The notes under the pieces were generated by a model that saw nothing but the letters and a program-made list of their open reading frames with translations, did not search any database and was not told the DNA's origin. From positions 2,175,699 to 2,239,698 of the forward strand of contig NZ_KB905378.1 of NCBI RefSeq assembly GCF_000379085.1: DNA of 64,000 bases. Direction: 5' to 3'. Both the position numbers and the translations under genes were made by a program. Origin of the DNA: Halomicrobium katesii DSM 19301 (GTDB lineage: Archaea; Halobacteriota; Halobacteria; Halobacteriales; Haloarculaceae). Shown piece by piece: positions 46,223 through 54,592 of the stretch; the stretch's first letter is position 1, and each line of letters begins with the position of its first letter.

Positions 46223-47018
46223 CGATGTCCTCCGTTCCGGGCTGGCGACCGTCCTTCTCGGTGATGTTGAGGAACCCGAAGCCCAGCGAGTTGCGCTCGC
46301 CGAGCCCGGTGTCCAGCGCCAGATTCAGGTGGCGGCGGTGGTGGTCGTCGCGGACGGTGTAGTCGAATCGCCACTTGCTCAACACCCACGTCTCGCGCTG
46401 GCCCTGCGTGACCGTCACCGGAATCGAGAACGTCTTGATCAGATCCGCGCCCTCGAACAGATCGCCGTCGGTCTCCGACGGCCCGGGCTGGTACTCCTGA
46501 CAGAACAGTCCGTGTTTCTTGTCGAGGTTGTTCTCGATCTGGTTCCGGAACGGCTCCATCGTGTGCTCCGGCCGCCAAAACTCGGCCTCGTCGTGGTCGG
46601 TGTCGATGCCGTACTCCTCGAACCGCCACGGCGGAATCCGGACCAGGACCCCCGTTCCGGTCTCGATCGTCCCCGACGTGCCCGGTTCGCCCACGTCGGT
46701 CGCCAGCCCGTTGACCGCGTCGACGCGGAAGGGCATCTCCCCGATGTTCAGCTCGCGGTCGAGTTTGAGGTCGGCCGCGACGTGGGCGAGTAACTCTTCG
46801 TGTGGCGAGGCGACGAGCAACGTCTTCTCGTCACCTTCGCGCATGTCTCCCGGCGGAAACGGGTTCGAGTACGTGAACCCCTTCGGACGGTTCTCGTCGT
46901 GCAGCGACTCGTACGCCGTCCCGTCGAGAGCGTCCCAGAGACGCCCTCGAAGCTTGTGGTGATACGTCGCGTCGTACGCCGTATCGGCACGTGCTTGCAG
47001 ATGTGCGATCACTCGCAT
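46215..47018 (-). CDS. cas6: crRNA-processing endoribonuclease Cas6
   Basis: 267 residues. The C-terminal glycine-rich loop GLGERNSLGFGFLNI is the Cas6 signature, and the N-terminal ferredoxin-like fold begins MRVIAHLQARADTAY. Candidate catalytic His residues are in the YHHKLRG region. It cuts each repeat to leave an 8-base 5' handle. First gene of the operon; GGGAG lies ~10 bases before ATG 47018. Confidence 0.95.
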   Translation of the reverse strand: MRVIAHLQARADTAYDATYHHKLRGRLWDALDGTAYESLHDENRPKGFTYSNPFPPGDMREGDEKTLLVASPHEELLAHVAADLKLDRELNIGEMPFRVDAVNGLATDVGEPGTSGTIETGTGVLVRIPPWRFEEYGIDTDHDEAEFWRPEHTMEPFRNQIENNLDKKHGLFCQEYQPGPSETDGDLFEGADLIKTFSIPVTVTQGQRETWVLSKWRFDYTVRDDHHRRHLNLALDTGLGERNSLGFGFLNITEKDGRQPGTEDIDA

Positions 47019-47037
47019 CCGTTGTACTCCCTATTTC

Positions 47038-47088
47038 GTGTCATTTTGTGTCATTGTGATACTCACAACCGAACGATTGTATATAAAT
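47038..47088 (-). promoter_or_regulatory. cas operon promoter with tandem 10-bp repeats at the start site
   Basis: On the minus strand a strong TATA box TTTATATA (47081-47088) predicts transcription from ~47057. Two copies of AATGACAC (plus-strand GTGTCATT at 47038-47045 and 47048-47055), exactly one helical turn apart, sit at that start. The leader is ~39 bases and contains GGGAG before cas6. The repeats look like an operator. Confidence 0.65.
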
Positions 47089-47190
47089 GTAATTGTAATA
47101 AAGACTATACGGAGAAAACACTCTGTCGTCGTTGTGTTCGGAACGGACTGAACGGCGGGACGATCCCGAAAGTAGTGAGCCGATCGTCCG

Positions 47191-47691
47191 TTACAGCTCT
47201 CGCTGTCGACCCTTGGCGACCTGCGTCTTGAGTTCGCCGTAAGTGTACAGGCCGACGCCGAGGGGTTCGGTCGCCCCGGCGATGTCGTGGGTGACGATGA
47301 GATAGCCCCAGTCGCCGTCCCACTCGATCTCCTGGTCCTCGCCCGCGACGAAGGCGCGGGCGGCGTCCCGGTCGAGGTGGAGGACGTTCTCGCTCGCGCG
47401 GCCGCCAAAGCGCTGGACGGCGTCGGTCGTCGGCTTCCAGAACTCCTGACGAGTGCGCAGGAACGTCATGCCGAGCCCCTGGATGGGGACCGTGTCGGGT
47501 GCGTCGCCGCGGAACAGCCAGATCTTGCCGTTGCCACGCTCCCAGAAGGTGTAGGGTTCGAACACCTCGCGGGGAATGGCGAACCGGTCGGGCCAGTAGT
47601 CCAGAATCTCCTCGCGCGTCGGCGCGTCGGGGTCCTCGCGGGCCGCGTCGTCGGCCGGCACCCGGTCGAAGGTCACGTCGCCGTGGGTCAT
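47191..47691 (-). CDS. PUA-like RNA-binding domain protein (RsmF C-domain type)
   Basis: 166 residues from ATG 47691. LGVGLYTYGELKTQVAKGRQ at the C-terminus matches the PUA-like domain that ends bacterial rRNA methyltransferase RsmF, and IQGLGMTFLRTRQEFWKPT fits the same fold. It overlaps the methyltransferase gene by four bases (ATGA), so here the catalytic and RNA-binding parts are separate polypeptides from one mRNA. Functional pairing is inferred. Confidence 0.7.
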   Translation of the reverse strand: MTHGDVTFDRVPADDAAREDPDAPTREEILDYWPDRFAIPREVFEPYTFWERGNGKIWLFRGDAPDTVPIQGLGMTFLRTRQEFWKPTTDAVQRFGGRASENVLHLDRDAARAFVAGEDQEIEWDGDWGYLIVTHDIAGATEPLGVGLYTYGELKTQVAKGRQREL

Positions 47692-48605
47692 GCCGTGACC
47701 TCCAGTTTCGCGCAGAAGAACCCGCCGGTGTCGTTGTGGTGGGGGTAGATCCGGTGGGCCTGCCGGACGCTGTCGTCGTAGGATTCGCCCTGCCACTCCG
47801 TGACGCCGCCCGTCGAGGCCAGCGGGATCTCGAAGGGGACGAGTCGGCACGCCTCCGTTTCGAGCGCGTAGTCGAGCACCGCCTCGTTCTCCTCGGGCGC
47901 GAACGTACACGTCGAGTAGACGACCGTCCCGCCGGGCTTCGTGGTCTGGATCGCGCGCCGGAGCACGCCCTTCTGGACACCGGCGATGCCCTCGACGTGT
48001 TCGAGGGTCCACTCGTCGAGCGTGTCCGGGTTCTTGCGGACCGTTCCCTCGCACGAACAGGGCACGTCCACGAGTGCGCGGTCGTACTCGGCACTGTCGT
48101 CGTCACCGAACGGCTTCAGCGAGTGGTTGCGGGCGTCCTCGTGGGTGACGGCGACGCTGGTGATGCCCAGCTGTTCGGTGTTGGTCCGCAGCGCCGAGAG
48201 GCGGCCGAGGTTGGAGTCGGTCGCCACGACGACGCCGTCGTCGCCCTGTCGGGCCGCGATCTGTGAGGTCTTGCTCCCCGGCGCGGCACAGGCGTCCCAG
48301 ATCCGCTCGCCGGGCTCTGGATCGAGGACGCGGACGGGTACGGCCGAGACTTCTTCCTGGCCGTAGATCCAGCCGTGGAAGTACGGCCAGTTCGCCCCCG
48401 GCTGGTCGTCGGGGAGTTCCAGGAGCCCCTCGTGCCAGTCGGTCCGTTCGACGGTGATGCCCTCGTCTCGCAGCGCCCGGATGGCCCGGTCGACGGTCGT
48501 CTTGAGCGTGTTGACTCGAACGACCGGCGGGAGCGGGCGCGCGCAGGCGTCGCGGAACGCCGAAAAATCATCGATCAGCGGTTCGTACCGCTCCAGAACG
48601 TCCAT
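47688..48605 (-). CDS. RsmB/NOP family RNA (cytosine-5) methyltransferase
   Basis: 305 residues from ATG 48605. SAM-binding motif ACAAPGSKTSQIAARQGD, catalytic Cys pair in VDVPCSCEGTVRKN and VVYSTCTFAPEENEAV, N-terminal NOP segment PPVVRVNTLKTT. It methylates C5 of cytosine in rRNA or tRNA; the exact site is not evident. Co-translated with the PUA-like protein. Confidence 0.93.
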   Translation of the reverse strand: MDVLERYEPLIDDFSAFRDACARPLPPVVRVNTLKTTVDRAIRALRDEGITVERTDWHEGLLELPDDQPGANWPYFHGWIYGQEEVSAVPVRVLDPEPGERIWDACAAPGSKTSQIAARQGDDGVVVATDSNLGRLSALRTNTEQLGITSVAVTHEDARNHSLKPFGDDDSAEYDRALVDVPCSCEGTVRKNPDTLDEWTLEHVEGIAGVQKGVLRRAIQTTKPGGTVVYSTCTFAPEENEAVLDYALETEACRLVPFEIPLASTGGVTEWQGESYDDSVRQAHRIYPHHNDTGGFFCAKLEVTA

Positions 48606-48730
48606 TGGCGGTGCGTATAGCGGTCGCACGCTTGTCTGTTTCGGAGTGGGGTCGCTCTGGGCGGCCGAGGCGATCGCCGAGTCGACGGCCGCCCCCGACT
48701 GTTAACTCCACGGACGCGCTGTGTTCGGGT

Positions 48731-49468
48731 ATGGCACACATTGCAGTCCACCGTGACGACCTCGCGCTGGAATCGCCGACGCTCGTCGAGGGGCTTCCGG
48801 GAGTCGGGCTGGTCGGCAAGATCGCGGCCGATCACCTGGTCGAGACCTTCGAGATGACCGAGTACGCCTCGATCCACTGCGACGGGCTCCCGGAGATCGC
48901 CGTCTACCGACAGGGCGACCAGCAGCTCAAGCCGCCGGTCAGGCTCTACGCCGACGCGGAGCGGGATCTGCTCGTCCTCCAGAGCGACGCGCCGGTCTCG
49001 CCGAGCACCGCCGACGAGTTCGCTACCTGCTTGACGGGCTGGCTGGCCGACAACGACACGACGCCGATCTACCTCAGCGGGATGCCGACCGAACGCGAGG
49101 GGACGGCGTCGATGTACGGCGTCGGGACCGGCGACGGGACGGCGCTGCTCTCGGAGGCCGACATCGGCGCGCCGACGATCGACGGCGCGGTCACCGGCCC
49201 GACTGGTGCCCTGCTCCACGCCGCACAGCGCCAGGGCCTCGACAGCGTCGGGCTCGTCGTCGAGGCGGACAAGCAGTTCCCCGATCCGGCGGCGGCCCGC
49301 GTCGTCCTGCGGGACGGCGTCCAGCCCCTCGCGGGCATCGACATCGACACTCAGGTGCTCGTCGAACACGCCGAGGAGATCAGCGAGGCGAAGGCGGATC
49401 TGGCCGCCCAGATGCAGCAGGCAAACGACGAATCCACGAGCGCGAAGCCGCTCGGAATGTTCCAGTGA
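48731..49468 (+). CDS. PAC2 family proteasome assembly chaperone-like protein
   Basis: 245 residues from ATG 48731 (MAHIAVHRDDLALESPTLVE). GLPGVGLVGKIAADHLVE is the hallmark of the archaeal PAC2 family and SGMPTEREGTASMYGVGT a second conserved stretch. The family is structurally related to eukaryotic proteasome assembly factors; an archaeal role is not established. Linked to the SppA-like gene by overlap or a two-base gap. Confidence 0.88.
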   Translation: MAHIAVHRDDLALESPTLVEGLPGVGLVGKIAADHLVETFEMTEYASIHCDGLPEIAVYRQGDQQLKPPVRLYADAERDLLVLQSDAPVSPSTADEFATCLTGWLADNDTTPIYLSGMPTEREGTASMYGVGTGDGTALLSEADIGAPTIDGAVTGPTGALLHAAQRQGLDSVGLVVEADKQFPDPAAARVVLRDGVQPLAGIDIDTQVLVEHAEEISEAKADLAAQMQQANDESTSAKPLGMFQ

Positions 49469-49470
49469 CG

Positions 49471-50466
49471 ATGTCGACGACACGCACTGTCGGCCGACTG
49501 TCGCTCGTCGCCGCTGTCACGATCGTAGTGGGGGTCGTCGGCTGGCTCGCGTTCTACGTCCTGCCGGGGAGCCTCGCCGATCTCCTCGGTGTACTGTTCG
49601 TCGTCGTCGCGGTCGTGGCTGGCGTCAAGCTCGGTGGCTCGCTCGCCGGTTCGATCCTGCCCGGCTACAACGTCGCCGAGGTTGCTGTCGAGGGGCCGAT
49701 CAGTCGCGACGGCGGCGGCTCGCTCGCCAGTCCGCCGGTCGGTGCGCGTGCCGAGGACATCGTCGAACAGATCGAGCGCGCCGACGACGACAGCGCGGTC
49801 GACGCGCTGCTCGTCGAGCTGAACACGCCCGGCGGCGAGATCGTTCCCAGCGAGGACATCCGGCTGGCCGCCGAGCGTTTCGACGGCCCCACCGTCGGCT
49901 ACGCGACGGACGTGTGTGCCTCCGGCGGGTACGACATCGCCGCCGGCTGTGACGAGATCTGGGCGCGCGAGGGGAGTATCGTCGGCTCGATCGGCGTCAT
50001 CGGCTCGCGGGTCAACGCGAAGGAGCTCGCAGACCGGGTCGGACTCTCCTACGAACAGTTCACCGCGGGCGCGTTCAAAGACGCCGGAACCCCGCTCAAA
50101 GAGTTCGAGCAGGAGGAACGCGACTACCTCCAGTCGATCGTCGACGACTACTACGAGCAGTTCGTCGACACCGTCGCCGAGGGGCGGGAGATGGACGCCG
50201 CCGAGATCCGCGACACCGAGGCCCGGATCTTCCTCGGCAGCGAGGCCCACGAGCTGGGGCTGGTCGACGAGATCGGGACGCGGCGGGACGTCGAGGCGAA
50301 GCTAGAGGAGCAACTGGGCGAGCCGATCACCGTCGAGGCGTTCGAGCCGTCCCGCGGGCTGGCCGGCAGGCTCCAGACCGGTGCTCAGACGGCCGCCTTC
50401 GCGCTCGGGGCCGGTGTCGCGAGCGCGTTCGAGGGCGATCTCGACGGGCTCTCGTTCCGTCGGTAG
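49471..50466 (+). CDS. sppA: SppA-like signal peptide peptidase (S49)
   Basis: 331 residues from ATG 49471 (GTG 49465, overlapping the previous stop as GTGA, is an alternative). Two N-terminal helices (~10-30, 38-60). The S49 protease core has LLVELNTPGGEIVPSEDI, the catalytic Ser in VCASGGYDIAAGCDEIWA, and GSIGVIGSRVNAKELADRVG with the Lys of the dyad. It cleaves leftover signal peptides or membrane proteins. Confidence 0.88.
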   Translation: MSTTRTVGRLSLVAAVTIVVGVVGWLAFYVLPGSLADLLGVLFVVVAVVAGVKLGGSLAGSILPGYNVAEVAVEGPISRDGGGSLASPPVGARAEDIVEQIERADDDSAVDALLVELNTPGGEIVPSEDIRLAAERFDGPTVGYATDVCASGGYDIAAGCDEIWAREGSIVGSIGVIGSRVNAKELADRVGLSYEQFTAGAFKDAGTPLKEFEQEERDYLQSIVDDYYEQFVDTVAEGREMDAAEIRDTEARIFLGSEAHELGLVDEIGTRRDVEAKLEEQLGEPITVEAFEPSRGLAGRLQTGAQTAAFALGAGVASAFEGDLDGLSFRR

Positions 50467-50515
50467 GCCGTCGCCCTGGCGAGGATTTTTATCCGGGCGA
50501 CGTGACCAGACGTAC

Positions 50516-51643
50516 GTGACGACGCTGGTGGTCTGTATCGACCGCGGGGGGACGTTTCCGCCAGACACATCGCTCCCGGTCGCGGGCTACGACGCCGTCG
50601 AGGCACTCGTGACCGAGGTCGGCCTCACGGACCCGGAAGACAGCCGCGTCAACACGATGCTGGAAGGGCTGCGGGTGACCAACGACCTCGAAGCCGACGG
50701 CGACGATGCCATCGTGACGGTGGTCGGCGACCGCGGCGACGGCGTCAGCGCCGACCGGAGCGTCGCCAGACAGGTCGACGAGCTGGTCGAGGTCCACGAT
50801 CCCGACTCCGCGGTCGTCGTCGTCGACAGCGCGGAGGACGAGCGGCTGGTCCCGATCATCGAGAGTCGCCTGCGCGTCGACGCGGTCGACCGCGTGGTCG
50901 TCCGGCAGGCCCGCGACATCGAATCGACGTACTACCTGCTCAAGCAGTTCCTCGCCGACGAGGAACTGCGAAAGACCGTCCTCGTCCCGCTGGGGATCGC
51001 ACTGATCGCGCTCCCCTTGCTCTTGTTGGTCACGTCGCCCACCTTCGCCGTCGGGGCCATCGCGGCCGCCGTCGGCGCGTTCCTCATCTACAAGGGGCTG
51101 GGGATCGACGAGTACCTCTCGCGGCTCCCCGGCGAGATCCAGGCGGCGCTGTACTCCGGGCGCGTGTCGCTGGTCACCTACGTGGTCGCCGCCGGCCTGG
51201 CGCTGGTCGGCGTCTTCGTGGGTGCGCTGGGCGTGCGATCGACCGGCGACCAGAGCGCGTTCATCCACGCCATGCGCTTCGCGTTCGACGGCGTGCCGTG
51301 GTTCACGGCGGCGGCACTCGCGGCCGCAACCGGCCGGCTCATCGACGAACTCATGCAGCGCGACTCCATCCGCTCGGCGTACGTCAACCTCCCGTTCGGG
51401 ACGATCGCCGTCGGACTGGTCGTCCGAGGGTTCTCCGAGTACTTCCTCGAACGGGCCGGGGCCATCGGCCAGTTCCAGATCGGACCGGCGACGATCGGCC
51501 CGGTGCTGATCGAGGCCGTCACGCTGGAGCGAGGCCCACGGCTCGCGGTGTTCATCCTCGGCGGGATCCTCGTGAGCCTGATCGGCGTCCGCTTTGCCGC
51601 GTACTTCAGCCAGTCGAGCGTCCAAGACGAGTTCGTCGAGTAG
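50516..51643 (+). CDS. DUF373 family membrane protein
   Basis: 375 residues from GTG 50516 (VTTLVVCIDRGGTFPPDTSL). A soluble N-terminal Rossmann-like part (1-145; ARDIESTYYLLKQFLADEEL at its end) is followed by seven or so helices, with GRLIDELMQRDSIRSAYVNLP in between quoted as its core (DELMQRDSIRSAYVNLP). This is the archaeal DUF373 layout; function unknown. A TTTTTAT box at 50486-50492 predicts a leaderless start at 50516. Confidence 0.85.
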   Translation: MTTLVVCIDRGGTFPPDTSLPVAGYDAVEALVTEVGLTDPEDSRVNTMLEGLRVTNDLEADGDDAIVTVVGDRGDGVSADRSVARQVDELVEVHDPDSAVVVVDSAEDERLVPIIESRLRVDAVDRVVVRQARDIESTYYLLKQFLADEELRKTVLVPLGIALIALPLLLLVTSPTFAVGAIAAAVGAFLIYKGLGIDEYLSRLPGEIQAALYSGRVSLVTYVVAAGLALVGVFVGALGVRSTGDQSAFIHAMRFAFDGVPWFTAAALAAATGRLIDELMQRDSIRSAYVNLPFGTIAVGLVVRGFSEYFLERAGAIGQFQIGPATIGPVLIEAVTLERGPRLAVFILGGILVSLIGVRFAAYFSQSSVQDEFVE

Positions 51644-51654
51644 GCTACCGCCGG

Positions 51655-52515
51655 TCACTCCTCGGCCGTGACAGTGATCACCGGTACCGGTGCCGTCCGG
51701 ACGACCAGCTCCGCGACGGTGCCCAGGAGCATCTCGCCGATCCCTCGCGTTCCCGTCGTTCCCATCACGATCGCGTCGATATCGTTCGCGTCGACGTACG
51801 CCGTGATCGCCTCGTGTGGCGACCCGTGTTCGACGGCCGTCACGAGCGTGCCGATGTCGCGCTCGCTCGCCATCGGCTCGACGTTCTCGACGGCCGTCTC
51901 GGCGGCGGACTGAGGGTTGCTTCCGTCACCACCCAGTCCGAGGACCGAGCCCGACTCGGCGACTGAAAGCGCGTGTGGCGTCCCGTCCAGCGCGGCCGCC
52001 AGGTCGAGTCCGTGTTCCACGGCCGCGGTCGCCGCCGGACTCCCGTCGGTCGGCAGCAAGAGCCGTTCGTAGGGGAACGTCGTTCTGGTCTCGTCTGCCA
52101 GACGGATCGTCAACACGGGTATCTGGGACAGCCGGATCACCGTCTCGGTGACGCTGCCAAGCAGCCGCCGTGAGATCCCCGTCCGCCCGTGTGTCGGCAT
52201 CGCGATCAGGTCGAAGCCGTACCGATCGGCGTAGTCGACGACGGTCCGCGCGGGGCCGCCGGAGACGACGTCCGTCTCGTAGTCGACGCCGCTGCTCGCG
52301 AGGATCGTCCCCGCTTCTTCGACGATCTCTTCGCCGGTCTCGACCAGCGAGTCGACGATGTCGCCCTCGATGCGAGTCACCGAGTCCAGCGTCGTGTCCG
52401 CGACGAACAGCGCGGTCACCGACGCGTCCTGGTCGGCCGCGATCTCGGCGACGTGATCGACCGTCCGCCTCGCCCCGTCGCTGCCGTCGATCGGCAACAG
52501 GATTCGGTCGTACAT
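51655..52515 (-). CDS. Tandem universal stress protein (two UspA domains)
   Basis: 286 residues from ATG 52515. Domain 1 (1-140: MYDRILLPIDGSDGARRTVD ... MPTHGRTGISRRLLGSVTE) and domain 2 (146-286: YERLLLPTDGSPAATAAVEH ... MGTTGTRGIGEMLLGTVAE), each with the G-x2-G-x9-G-S/T-like ATP loop. Binding of ATP is likely. The partner or stress is not apparent. Confidence 0.93.
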   Translation of the reverse strand: MYDRILLPIDGSDGARRTVDHVAEIAADQDASVTALFVADTTLDSVTRIEGDIVDSLVETGEEIVEEAGTILASSGVDYETDVVSGGPARTVVDYADRYGFDLIAMPTHGRTGISRRLLGSVTETVIRLSQIPVLTIRLADETRTTFPYERLLLPTDGSPAATAAVEHGLDLAAALDGTPHALSVAESGSVLGLGGDGSNPQSAAETAVENVEPMASERDIGTLVTAVEHGSPHEAITAYVDANDIDAIVMGTTGTRGIGEMLLGTVAELVVRTAPVPVITVTAEE

Positions 52516-52596
52516 GTCCCGACGTTCACACGCCGACGGCAAAGGCGTTGCTGCGGGAATCCACATCGCTTTATTCGGTCGCGGGCAAGGGCGGGT

Positions 52597-53322
52597 ATGA
52601 CCGACGCGTGGGTGAGTCTGTTCTCGGGCGGCAAAGACTCCGCGTGGGCGCTGTACCGCGCCCTGGAGAGCGGCCGCGACGTGCAGCGACTCGTCACCGT
52701 CCACCCGTCCGACGACTCGTACATGTACCACATCCCGGCGACCTCGCTGGCGACGCTCGCTGCCGAGAGCATCGGGATCGAACTCGTCGACGTCGAGCCC
52801 GGCGACCTCTCGGCCGAGAGCGCCGTCGACTCGGGCCAGCAAGGCGACGCCGAACTGGAGCCACTGGAGGCGGCACTGGAAACGCTCGACGCGGAGCTTC
52901 CGGGCGGCGTGGCCGGCGTCACCGCCGGGGCCGTCGAGAGCGAGTATCAGACGAGCCGGATCCGGGCGATGTGTGATCGCCTCGACGCCGAGCTGTTCGC
53001 CCCGCTCTGGCAGGAGGAGCCGCGCGCACTCGCCGACGCCATGCTCGCGGCCGGGTTCGAGATCCAGATCATCCAGGTGGCCGCCTACGGACTGGACGAG
53101 TCCTGGCTCGGGCGCACGCTCGACGAGACCGCGCTGGACGAACTGACGACGCTCAACGAGGAGTACGGCGTCCACATTCTCGGCGAGGGCGGGGAGTTCG
53201 AGACGCTCGTCACCGACGGCCCCCACATGGATCGCCCGATCAGACTCTCCTACGACACGGAGTGGGAGGGCGACAGGGGCGCGGTCCGCATCGAGGACGC
53301 GTGGCTGGGCGACGGCGAGTGA
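52597..53322 (+). CDS. dph6: Diphthine-ammonia ligase (Dph6-like ATP pyrophosphatase)
   Basis: 241 residues. PP-loop SLFSGGKDSAWALYRALESG near the N-terminus; GVTAGAVESEYQTSRIRAMC and ILGEGGEFETLVTDGPHMD are typical of the TIGR00289/Dph6 group. It converts diphthine on elongation factor 2 to diphthamide. Archaeal members are short, lacking the C-terminal RidA-like domains. Confidence 0.9.
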   Translation: MTDAWVSLFSGGKDSAWALYRALESGRDVQRLVTVHPSDDSYMYHIPATSLATLAAESIGIELVDVEPGDLSAESAVDSGQQGDAELEPLEAALETLDAELPGGVAGVTAGAVESEYQTSRIRAMCDRLDAELFAPLWQEEPRALADAMLAAGFEIQIIQVAAYGLDESWLGRTLDETALDELTTLNEEYGVHILGEGGEFETLVTDGPHMDRPIRLSYDTEWEGDRGAVRIEDAWLGDGE

Positions 53323-53373
53323 TCTCTCGGCGTCGCCTCTGTAGTTCGAATACCTCGAAAAGGGCCGACAGTA

Positions 53374-53544
53374 TCAGGCGGCGTGACCGCCGGGCGGGCG
53401 CTCATTTCCCTCGTCGTCTCCCTCGCCGTGCTCGTCGTTTCCCGGCAGCACTTTCGGCACGTAGTACACCGTCGCCAGCGTTAGCAACGCGAGCGCGACG
53501 ATCGTCGTGACGATGAGTGCCACTGCGGCGTTGGTCGCAACCAT
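53374..53544 (-). CDS. Small single-helix membrane protein
   Basis: 56 residues from ATG 53544: an N-terminal helix (AAVALIVTTIVALALLTLAT), then an acidic/Gly tail (NDEHGEGDDEGNERPP). No family known to me. Possible subunit of a larger membrane complex. Confidence 0.6.
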   Translation of the reverse strand: MVATNAAVALIVTTIVALALLTLATVYYVPKVLPGNDEHGEGDDEGNERPPGGHAA

Positions 53545-53590
53545 ATCCGCCGATCCACCGTCACGGGCCAAATATCTGCCGCTTCGAACG

Positions 53591-54268
53591 CTACAGCAGC
53601 TGCCGGAACTCCCCGAGCGGGGGGAAATCGAGGCGTTCGTCGCCGGCCTCGTCCCAGACGAGCGGCCGAAACTGGTCGACCGACTGGATCAGCGGCGACA
53701 TGAACTCGTCGGCGCGCATCTCGTTGACCCGCACGCCAGCGAGCAGGCGGTTGAACGCCGGCACCATCACCACGTCCGCGCGCTCGTAGGCGTCCTCGGC
53801 GACGAGGTAGCAGGGCCGGCGCTGGCCCTCGATCTCGATTGTCGGGTGGTCGTGGCCGACGACGTACCGCTTGGCCGTGGTCTCCGGCGCTTCGTGGCCG
53901 TGACAGATCACGGTATCGCCGACCGCGTACTCGGACGTGGTCGCCCCGTCCCACACCGAGTCGAGCATGGTGTCGTGGTTCCCGGGCGTGACGATCGGGC
54001 GCGCGTCGTGTGCGCGACAGCGCTGCCGGATCTCCGCGACGGTGTCCGAGACCGTCCGCGGGACCGTGGTGAACGAGTGTAACAGGTCGCCAGCGATCAC
54101 GACCGTCTCGGGCTCGTGGCGCGCCAGCAGCCCGTCGAGTCGATCCAGCGTGTCCGTGCTGTCTCCGACCGGCAGCTCCAGGTTCGAGGACCCCTTGCCG
54201 ACGTGGAGGTCTGCCAGTACCAGCGTCTCCCCGACGACGACGGCCCGGTCGTCGTAGGTGAGTCCCAT
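53591..54268 (-). CDS. Metallophosphoesterase (archaeal SbcD-related / PdeM-like)
   Basis: 225 residues. The calcineurin-like motifs appear in order: LADLHVGKG, VIAGDLLHSF, TPGNHDT, ICHGHEAPE, VVGHDHPTIE. It belongs to the small archaeal phosphoesterase group related to Mre11/SbcD and to ligase-associated PdeM. The substrate is probably a nucleic acid or nucleotide, but this is not proved. Confidence 0.88.
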   Translation of the reverse strand: MGLTYDDRAVVVGETLVLADLHVGKGSSNLELPVGDSTDTLDRLDGLLARHEPETVVIAGDLLHSFTTVPRTVSDTVAEIRQRCRAHDARPIVTPGNHDTMLDSVWDGATTSEYAVGDTVICHGHEAPETTAKRYVVGHDHPTIEIEGQRRPCYLVAEDAYERADVVMVPAFNRLLAGVRVNEMRADEFMSPLIQSVDQFRPLVWDEAGDERLDFPPLGEFRQLL

Positions 54269-54356
54269 CGCCTCTCACTCGGGCTGGCTCGGGCAAATGC
54301 CTGACGGGTCGGTCCGAAATCGCAGGGTTTCCGTACGCGGGCGACGAACCCGCGGT

Positions 54357-54506
54357 ATGAGCGATCTCGAAGACGCCGTCGACGAGTTCCTCGCAGCGGC
54401 CGACGACTGCTACGCCGACTACGACCGGGGGTACGACGACGCCGACGCGGCCCTGCGCCGACTGGAAGCCCACATCGACGATCTGCGGGCGGCCGCCGAC
54501 GAGTGA
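54357..54506 (+). CDS. Small acidic helical protein
   Basis: 49 residues from ATG 54357 (MSDLEDAVDEFLAAADDCYA), all predicted helix with heptad-like spacing (ALRRLEAHIDDLRAAADE) and strongly acidic. It lies alone between divergently placed genes. Unknown. Confidence 0.6.
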   Translation: MSDLEDAVDEFLAAADDCYADYDRGYDDADAALRRLEAHIDDLRAAADE

Positions 54507-54592
54507 TCCGGAGCGGGCGCGGCCACCGTGTATCGTCGCCGCCAGCGGCCGGATCATCAAGAGTTATCGGCTCCGAAGCCGGCCGGTAGAGT

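Noticed and set aside
37888-47018. Possibility that the cas operon is broken by the insertion sequence
   Set aside because: Cas2 retains a full-length product and its own stop codon; all eight genes are complete and the element lies outside them.
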